Assembly: GCA_964019415.1 (NCBI GenBank)
Contig: OZ025886.1
Coordinates: forward strand, 4,405,701 to 4,469,700
Length of the DNA stretch: 64,000 nucleotides
Direction of reading: 5' to 3'
From: Ianthella basta
Lineage: Eukaryota; Porifera; Demospongiae; Verongiida; Ianthellidae
Below are positions 30,600 to 64,000 of the stretch, one piece after another. Under the pieces are notes generated by a model that saw nothing but the letters and a program-made list of their open reading frames with translations, searched no databases and was not told the DNA's origin. Position 1 is the stretch's first letter. The number at the start of each line of letters is the position of its first letter. Position numbers and translations under genes: made by a program.

Positions 30600-30988
30600 G
30601 TGTATACAGTTAGGATTCAAACTGCTCTCTGCTGCTCTGAGAAGAGCTGGCTTTAATGTGTGGATTGCACATCTCTGTAGAAGGAGACCCTGATGAAGAA
30701 GGTGGAACAAGAACGTAAGCAGGAGATGAAGCTATCCAGGCTTCAAGCAGTGCAGAGGGTGAAGCAGTACAAACAAGTGAGTACAGTGGAGGGCACGTGC
30801 ATTAGTGAGGGCAGAGGGCAGAGACAACTGGAGTTGTGAGCTGTCAGAGTGCGTGTGTGTCCACTACTTGTTTCTGTGTTTGCCTATGCAGGGAGTGCAG
30901 TCAAAGAAGAACACACCGAAGGATTATGTCCCACCGTGGAAGAGAGTGCAATCCCATTTCAGCTCATTGTATATGTAATTACACACCC
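30600..30988 (+). pseudogene. truncated third copy of the JMY/WHAMM-like 3' region
   Basis: Aligns with 16004-17120: intron flank, coiled-coil exon (30671-30775; reads KETLMKKVEQE and KLSRLQAVQRVKQYKQ), intron, and the start of the polyproline exon (GVQSKKN, YVPPWKRV). It then jumps directly to the 3' flank 'atcccatttcagctcattg'. About 735 bp holding the polyproline, WH2-like and acidic parts are missing. The coding pieces remain open, so exons could be captured by another transcript, but the Arp2/3-activating end is gone. Confidence 0.75.
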
Positions 30989-30990
30989 TG

Positions 30991-31150
30991 AGTGTCCCAC
31001 ACGGTGACGAGAGAAGAGAAGGGCGCGAGGCCGACTCCTCTAACGTTTAATGAGGCCAGCACAGGTTCAGCCACCGCGGTGTGTAGCAGAGGCGCAACCA
31101 GCAACTCAGTCTCAGGGCCAAGCTCCATGTTTGCTCCAGTTGTTACAAAG
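30991..31150 (+). CDS. candidate exon, unrecognised plus-strand gene
   Basis: An open frame, SHTVTREEKGARPTPL through SSMFAPVVTK, ends at a donor 'acaaag/gtcagt'. The next plausible acceptor lies beyond the 39-bp minisatellite (cttgtag at 32216). It is Ser/Thr/Ala-rich with no known domain. It sits right after the truncated JMY/WHAMM-like copy. Confidence 0.3.
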
Positions 31151-31226
31151 GTCAGTCTCTCTACGTGTTGTCTGCGGTTGTGGGTTTGTAGTGAAAGTGG
31201 CTGAAAATGGATGTGTTTGTAAGTAC

Positions 31227-32206
31227 ACGTGTGACATGTGCTCTGGTGCGTATACTAAATGGAGTGTGTGTGACATGTGCTCTGGTACGTATACTAAATG
31301 GAGTGTGTGTGACATGTGCTCTGGTACGTGTACTAAATGGAGTGTGTGTGACATGTGCTCTGGTACGTATACTAAATGGAGTGTGCGTGACATGTGCTCT
31401 GGTACGTATACTAAATGGAGTGTGTGTGACATGTGCTCTGGTACGTATACTAAATGGAGTGTGTGTGACATGTGCTCTGGTATGTATACTAAATGGAGTG
31501 TGTGTGACATGTGCTCTGGTGCGTATACTAAATGGAGTGTGTGTGACATGTGCTCTGGTACGTGTACTAAATGGAGTGTGTGTGACATGTGCTCTGGTAC
31601 GTATACTAAATGGAGTGTGTGTGACATGTGCTCTGGTACGTATACTAAATGGAGTGTGTGTGACATGTGCTCTGGTACGTATACTAAATGGAGTGTGTGT
31701 GACATGTGCTCTGGTACGTGTACTAAATGGAGTGTGTGTGACATGTACTCTGGTACGTATACTAAATGGAGTGTGTGTGACATGTGCTCTGGTACGTATA
31801 CTAAATGGAGTGTGTGTGACATGTGCTCTGGTACGTATACTAAATGGAGTGTGTGTGACATGTACTCTGGTACGTGTACTAAATGGAGTGTGTGTGACAT
31901 GTGCTCTGGTACGTATACTAAATGGAGTGTGTGTGACATGTGCTCTGGTACGTGTACTAAATGGAGTGTGTGTGACATGTGCTCTGGTACGTATACTAAA
32001 TGGAGTGTGTGTGACATGTGCTCTGGTACGTATACTAAATGGAGTGTGTGTGACATGTGCTCTGGTACGTATACTAAATGGAGTGTGTGTGACATGTGCT
32101 CTGGTACGTATACTAAATGGAGTGTGTGTGACATGTGTTCTGGCACGTATACTAAATGGAGTGTGTGTGACATGTGCTCTGGTACGTATACTAAATGGAG
32201 TGTGTG
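31227..32206. repeat. 39-bp minisatellite, about 25 units
   Basis: Near-identical tandem units of 39 bp (TGTGACATGTGCTCTGGTAC, then GTATACTAAATGGAGTGTG). Variants are confined to a few positions (tac/tgc, tat/tgt, tgc/tac). Because 39 is a multiple of three, several frames stay open for over 300 codons, for example repeating CDMCSGTYTKWSV. It lies between a good donor at 31150 and an acceptor at 32216, so it is most likely intronic. Confidence 0.97.
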
Positions 32207-32216
32207 TTTGCTTGTA

Positions 32217-32318
32217 GGGGGAAGGGCCGGCCGAGGAAGAGAGGGTTTGTGGGTACTCCTGTCATTGTGGACCACTTGGCACAACTGAGGAGGAAGGAGC
32301 AAGGATTCTCATTAGGGT
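32217..32318 (+). CDS. candidate exon after the 39-bp minisatellite
   Basis: An acceptor 'tttgcttgtag' and donor 'agg/gtatgt' bound 102 nt that are open in two frames. Phase 0 gives GEGPAEEERVCGYSCHCG; another frame gives KGRPRKRGFVGTPVIVDHL. Which frame is used depends on unresolved exon links. Confidence 0.3.
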
Positions 32319-32321
32319 ATG

Positions 32322-32356
32322 TCTGTCTGTTCGTCTGTCTGTCTGTCTGTCCGTCC

Positions 32357-32394
<38 letters not shown>

Positions 32395-32397
32395 ATA

Positions 32398-32429
<32 letters not shown>
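32322..32429. repeat. (GTCT)n microsatellite
   Basis: About 108 bp of GTCT tetranucleotide repeats with a few substitutions, directly after a possible splice donor. Confidence 0.95.
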
Positions 32430-32430
<1 letters not shown>

Positions 32431-32486
32431 TATACCAGCATGTGCCACATCATGCAGGAGGGAGGAATGAATATGCTTGTGCAGTG

Positions 32487-32765
<279 letters not shown>

Positions 32766-32906
32766 GGAGTACATGTTAGTACCGTCCCTATAATACAGTG
32801 CTTATCAAGTGGTACTATATGTGCTCTGTGCTAGCTGCTATGAGAGGTGTGCAGATATAGGTGGATGGTACATTGCAGTGTCTGTTGCCTTTGGCCCTAC
32901 ACAGAC

Positions 32907-33040
32907 CTCATTCTGGCTATACGACAGTGGCACTGGTGGTGAAGAGGGGAGTGGCACTGTGGGACTGGGCGGGGCTCACTCCGCTGGGGTCTCATCTGAT
33001 GATGTATCCTCCACACCTGTTATACACCACATGATGTGTT
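32907..33040 (+). CDS. candidate late exon, unrecognised plus-strand gene
   Basis: An acceptor 'ggccctacacag' opens a frame reading TSFWLYDSGTGGEEGSG to a stop TAG at 33038-33040. A GT inside (gat/gtatcc at 33002) could instead splice to the terminal exon at 33558, but the phase does not match simply. Gly/Ser-rich with no known domain. Confidence 0.3.
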
Positions 33041-33557
33041 AGCATATCAAGCACCTCCAAACCACATTGTGAGACAGCTCTACACCATAGGGAAGTGTGT
33101 TATGTGTGTGTGATCCTACCCCTATACTGCACTGCTTGGGGCACTCAAAGTGGGCTACTCATCAGTGATGGGACGACCACCTAATTGAGTTGATGTAGAA
33201 TTATTTATTGTGACCGACTTATTTACTAATTGTATGGGATGGTATACAGTGCTAACTGCTATTTACTACTGCAGTCTACAGTGGAACATGTACAAGACAG
33301 CCACCTGTGGGCCAGTTCTAGCTGACCTTTTAGAGAGGTGGCTGCTCTACAGAGGTAGACTGCAATGTTTTAGTGCCATTTGGGAACTGGGAGGCTGGCT
33401 GTATTAGAGAGGTGGCTGCCTAACACAGTGACCATCACACTGCCCATGTGAAAGGGGATTTATACATGCTCCACTGTACTACAGCTAACAAACAAATGTG
33501 TGTGTGTTCACTTATATTGTCTGACTCTTGTTGTGTTTGGGATCATCCTTTACTCAG

Positions 33558-33717
33558 TACTCCTCAGCATCTGTTCAATGTGCCTTCAGTGTCACCAGAA
33601 GGAGAAGATAACCGTGTCTTTCTCCCTCACAGTCACACTCTAAACTCCTCCACACGACAGCATAGGCACTGGAGGTGTAGCCAGGAGGAAAGCCCTCTAA
33701 TTCCCTGGGAGGAGTGA
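33558..33717 (+). CDS. 3' terminal exon, unrecognised plus-strand gene (unit B side)
   Basis: Acceptor 'cctttactcag', then an open frame reading TPQHLFNVPSVSPEGED to PLIPWEE and TGA. It is nearly identical to 302-461, and the few changes keep the frame open. It needs two bases from the previous exon. It lies tail to tail with the small minus-strand gene, 190 bp apart. Confidence 0.4.
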
Positions 33718-33906
33718 CCTTAAGCCGTATCGACCAATTCCCAACGTGCAATATTGAGTCCCTTGATTTCCCAAACACATCAGACCTCACCAATTTATAT
33801 GGTAATTAATTTAGGTAACACACTACATTTCACTGCATGAGTTTGTGGTTTCATTAATTAACTTGTGCTGGACACATTCTCAATGTAGCACTTAAAATAA
33901 TTTTTA

Positions 33907-34275
33907 TTATAAGGGCTGGTTCTCCTCGGGTCGCAGGTGCTGTGGTTTGCCAGGGGGTGGAGGGGGCTTCTTGCCTGATTTGCCTTTGCCCTCTGATCTC
34001 TTCACTTTGCCCAATTTCTTGTTAAGGTCGGCCATGAAGTTGTCTGCTGACTGTTGAGAGGTGGAGGTCCGTCTTGGCTCAGCACCTGCTCCACCTCTGC
34101 CGAGTTGCTTCTTTTGGGAGGCACTCTTTTGAGGGGCATGAGTGGGTGATTGCCAAGCCTCTTGTACACGGTTATACTTGGCCTTGTCAGAGCCTCCCTT
34201 ATCCTTAGTTCCAACGTACTCCCCTCCTTCAGCCAGTGCTTGCTCCTTCAGTCTCTGCTGAATCATGTCACCCAT
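33907..34275 (-). CDS. small basic proline-rich protein (copy B), 122 aa
   Basis: One open frame starting MGDMIQQRLKEQALAEGG, with a middle rich in Gln/Ser/Arg, then FMADLNKKLGKVKRSEGKGK and a PPPPP-containing basic tail ending ENQPL, TAA. AATAAA overlaps the stop. I do not recognise the family; the short helical MADLNKKLGK and polyproline are reminiscent of actin-regulator tails, but that is only a resemblance. An acceptor-like 'ttatacaacag' just before the ATG means it could also be the last exon of a longer gene, though no upstream exon was found before the NLR starts. If it is a gene of its own, it shares a 191-bp promoter with the NLR. Confidence 0.5.
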   Translation of the reverse strand: MGDMIQQRLKEQALAEGGEYVGTKDKGGSDKAKYNRVQEAWQSPTHAPQKSASQKKQLGRGGAGAEPRRTSTSQQSADNFMADLNKKLGKVKRSEGKGKSGKKPPPPPGKPQHLRPEENQPL

Positions 34276-34466
34276 CTGTTCTGTTGTATAACACAGATGA
34301 GGAAGATGGGGTTAGTACAGTGGACCTCCTCATAAAGGACACCTCTCTAATGACAATCCCAGACAATGAATTTTGGTGTGTTGCAAGAAAGGTAGATGAC
34401 GTAATTAGATTGCACAACAACGGAAGCAGTTGAAGAGAAAATTCCAAACCGACCAAATCTGTGACA
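34276..34466. promoter_or_regulatory. compact head-to-head intergenic region (small gene / NLR B)
   Basis: Only 191 bp separate the minus-strand ATG at 34275 from the plus-strand NLR ATG at 34467. The NLR start context is good (gacaATGG). No TATA box is apparent. The region aligns with 1000-1286 of unit A, which has been parted from its NLR. Bidirectional promoter function is inferred. Confidence 0.45.
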
Positions 34467-61407
<26,941 letters not shown>

Positions 61408-61770
61408 CACCTGGTCCAGTCCTTTTTGTCAATGTACAATATCACACAGCATTTTATATGTGTGGAAACATAGCACATTTATATTTCTTTCTTGTTGTCC
61501 ATGTGTCCTTGTGTTGCAGTTGTGATAATAGTGTCAATGTTGTCATATTGAGTGTAAAGATGGCTTAGCTGAGCAGCTAGATCTGGAGTTATGGCAGCTG
61601 GTTTAAACATTCTGTACTCAGACGATATAATGTAACATGCAATTGGAGCATGTGAGCTGAGATAACTCACTAGTCAGCTGCAGACAATATTGAATGAAAC
61701 AGCTTGCAACGTGTGGTGTGAAAGGAGGGGTAAATTGACTGTGCATGATTATGTGACCAATCAAGACAGC

Positions 61771-61786
61771 AATAAATGTAATAAAT
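61771..61786 (+). terminator. two AATAAA polyadenylation signals of NLR B
   Basis: AATAAA at 61771-61776 and 61781-61786, about 365 bp after the NLR B stop codon. Assignment is by position. The corresponding DNA is missing from unit A. Confidence 0.5.
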
Positions 61787-62439
61787 AAGTGTATGGGACA
61801 ATTGAGCCCTCATTACCCATGTACTGGTACATATTCATGGGTACTTTGTGTCCTTGTAGATCTGATCTCCGAAATCAATTGCAACATTTCAGTAAGTGCA
61901 CAGCATTCTCAGCATCTGCATCTGCATTGTATATAGACCATTATTAATAATAAATTTGCAAGCATATTATGCATTTATGTAGCTAAGAATGATGCAAGTG
62001 TAGTCACGAGAAGCGCAAGGAACACTACTCGCAGGTGCTTGGCTGCATGGCTCCAGTTCAAGATATCCTTTGCCCTGCACTCAGCCATCATGGGTACCCA
62101 ATCTCCTTTTCCCTCCTCACTGCCTGACATTTCCTCGCTACAAGTGAGGGGAAGGTTCCGAGGATCTGACTCAATGCATGTATCGAACAAATGCATCTAT
62201 AGCGACTCCTTGACCTTTTTCATATACTGTTCTAGTATGTATGCTTTTGTGTTTGAAGGCAGTGTGCAAGTGTGCCTATGTAGTGAGTTTCATTGGCCCT
62301 CGTAAGGGAAACCCCAATAGTCACATGGTTGTTCTGCGTGACGATTATGTCAATGGTTATTTTGGGATGTAGACGTTTATACAGTTATTTAACCGCATGT
62401 TCCATTATTAATTCACTTTTGCTCGAATTAAAGCAGAAG

Positions 62440-63708
62440 ATGGAGAGTCACAGCAGTTTGGATGAAAGCCAGTTCGTTCCAGTCAAGGAGGACTATTTCT
62501 CTGTGCGACCGTCTTACAATGGCAAGTCCTCGTACAGTTTCGCTGTCAGCGAAGGCAGCACGGTGTCTTATGTCCGTGTGGCTGTTGAGGGCCTCTCGGA
62601 GGACTTCCCTGATGCTCCAAACTCCATCGAAAGCGAATTCAGTTTTGAGAAGCTTTCTACCCACCATCAGAGGCTTGTTGAGCTGTTCCCAGGTCAGATC
62701 ACGCCTGACATTCTCCCAGACCTGCCCAAAAAGCCCGGGTGAATTTGGGGCTACCTTGGATGGACCTCAGTAAATGTCCCCGAGGGATTATATGGGCAAC
62801 TGGTGGCATACTTTGAGAATGTGGTCGAAGTCTGCGGTCCTCAAATTGGCCTACGGCTATTTTTTGACGAGATTATTCTATCAACTAGTGACTACGAGGA
62901 GAAATGGAGTAAACTGCACCAAAAGTATTACTCCGATGAGAGGGACAAGGCATTGCACCACTATGACCATGTGGTTGCGACACGAGAGGAGAGGGGTTTC
63001 ACCTCTATCGATGAACTGCATGAGTACTATGCAGAAGAGGATGAAGCGAATTTTTTCCTCTGTAAAGCGCAAAATGTGTTCTACTTGTACCAAACGAAGC
63101 CGTTTGAAGATATGTGTGAAATAGCCCGCAGTCAGCGGAATGAAGCGGCCCAGTATGTCGCAGAGTGTGGTGATGGTGAAAAGTTGGCTGCCGCGCAAGA
63201 GGAACGTGAGTACCACAAAGAATACACTGCCTTGAAGGAGAAACTAGATGAGCTTCTCTTAGAGCGGTTCCAGGAAGAGGCAGAGAGAGCTGAGCTGAGG
63301 TTGTCACGTACCGAGGAAGATTGTGTTGGGTTTGGGGAACACTGGGACAAACGTGCATGGGGACGCCTGGAGGGCCTCAAGGACGAGGCCAACAAGGCAG
63401 TTGTGAAGTACTTGGAAGCAAAGCTGGAGCACTTGGAGGGACAGCGGGAGTTGGCGCTTCTTGCCATGGCCAAGGTAGAGGAGGGTCCTAACATGGAGAA
63501 GGAGCTAGCCAATCACGAGGCAACCATTTACGACCTTCAAGCAAAGTGCCTTGAGGTGCAGCTGCTTTTGTTGAAGGAAGAAGACACAAAGCTCCAGTTT
63601 CAACTGCAGTACCTCGATGGGGAGCAGAGGAGGTCCTTGGAGAAGAAACAGAAGAGGTTATACACAAAAGGAGCCAAGTACAGAGTGAAGAAAGTGAGTT
63701 GTCCTTGA
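62440..63708 (+). CDS. JMY/WHAMM-like Arp2/3 activator, 5' exon (copy B), one in-frame TGA
   Basis: From ATG 62440 (MESHSSLDESQFVPVKEDYF) the frame runs to a TGA at 62740-62742, then continues in the same frame to 63693, where a donor (aaa/gtgagt) matches unit A. After the TGA it reads WGYLGWTS, LVAYFENVVEVCG, a charged region, then a helical TIYDLQAKCLEVQLLLLKEED segment followed by LQFQLQYLDGEQRR. Order and motifs fit the N-terminal and coiled-coil regions of JMY/WHAMM: a Pro-rich turn and aromatic WGYL before the ACG-like helix, then the E-x-Q-L-x-L-L-K-x-E-E helix. The later polyproline-WH2-acidic exons lie beyond the window. The TGA is a nonsense change, a recoding site or a sequence error. 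Family members nucleate branched actin on membranes or in the nucleus. Confidence 0.65.
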
Positions 63709-63754
63709 TTGTCTCAGAAGACTACTGTTGTCAATAGTGCTTTCTATGTAATAG

Positions 63755-63868
63755 TTAAATGCTGACCAAGAGGTGTCTCTGAGATTTAGAGCACGAGGCA
63801 CGAGGGCGCGAAGCGCCTGAGTGCCGAGTGGCCTAAATCTTCAGAGACACCGATTGGTCAGCATTTAA
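63755..63868. mobile_element. 114-bp fold-back insertion in the JMY/WHAMM-like gene B intron 1
   Basis: 'ttaaatgctgacca' and 'ggtgtctctgagatttag' are mirrored by 'ctaaatcttcagagacacc' and 'tggtcagcatttaa'. Unit A lacks it at the same place (after 14951). The remaining bases to the window end are AT-rich tandem 'tatatgcatatcatgac' units. Confidence 0.65.
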
Positions 63869-64000
63869 GTACGGGGTGCCGTTTGTGTCATAATTTGGAC
63901 TTCTGTCCTGATAAGGATATCAGTACTATTATATACATATCAGAACTCATTATATGCATATCATGACTATTATATGCATATAATGATCATGATATACATA

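Noticed and set aside
31227..32206. CRISPR-like array
   Set aside because: Units are directly adjacent with no unique spacers, and the genome is eukaryotic.
31050..32302. Long frames repeating CDMCSGTYTKWSV (plus) and HTLHLVYVPEHMS (minus)
   Set aside because: The 39-bp tandem unit keeps several frames open; position between a donor and an acceptor indicates an intron.
62739..62770. A 32-bp intron (GT at 62738, AG before 62771) to remove the TGA
   Set aside because: Far shorter than any other intron in the window, and the removed sequence encodes expected family residues (WGYLGW).

Overview
The window is eukaryotic and animal. Genes are split by canonical GT-AG introns, some of them phase-matched one-repeat LRR exons, and the DNA is full of transposons, MITE-like fold-back elements and micro- and minisatellites. 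The gene content points to an early-branching invertebrate: an NLR-type receptor (CARD-like, NACHT and LRR modules), a JMY/WHAMM-like Arp2/3 activator, mitochondrial TIM44, Harbinger and Ty3/gypsy elements, and a large DNA transposon with a RecQ helicase. A sponge is my best guess, because tandem NLR expansion is known there, but the species cannot be read from the sequence.

The window is dominated by a tandem segmental duplication with a period of about 33.26 kb. Unit A (1 to about 33,256) and unit B (33,257 to the end) each carry, in order: a 3' exon of an unrecognised plus-strand gene; a small basic proline-rich gene on the minus strand; an NLR gene on the plus strand; and a JMY/WHAMM-like gene on the plus strand. 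Unit A then continues into TIMM44 (minus), a 3.5-kb 10-bp minisatellite split by a 1.4-kb insertion, a truncated extra copy of the JMY/WHAMM-like 3' end, and an unresolved plus-strand gene. Unit B runs out of the window inside its JMY/WHAMM-like gene.

The two NLR genes (6538-14086, eight exons, 952 aa; 34467-61407, seven exons, 954 aa) have intact reading frames across every inferred splice. Their NACHT-LRR parts are close paralogues, but their N-terminal death-fold exons are unrelated to each other, so an effector cassette has been exchanged between neighbours. In unit A a 5.25-kb DNA transposon (1287-6537) landed exactly on the NLR start codon. Its 8-bp target duplication contains the ATG, so the coding sequence survived while its promoter was moved 5.2 kb away. 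In unit B the NLR keeps a compact 191-bp head-to-head promoter with the small minus-strand gene, but its sixth intron has grown to 16.7 kb through nested insertions: an intact Harbinger element inside a decayed Ty3/gypsy element inside a fold-back repeat inside a CA microsatellite.

The flanking genes decay unevenly. The unit A small gene has a 2-nt frameshift. The unit A JMY/WHAMM-like gene has a 1-nt frameshift, three internal deletions and a frame break before its acidic tail. The unit B JMY/WHAMM-like gene has one in-frame TGA. The NLR frames are kept open while their neighbours break.
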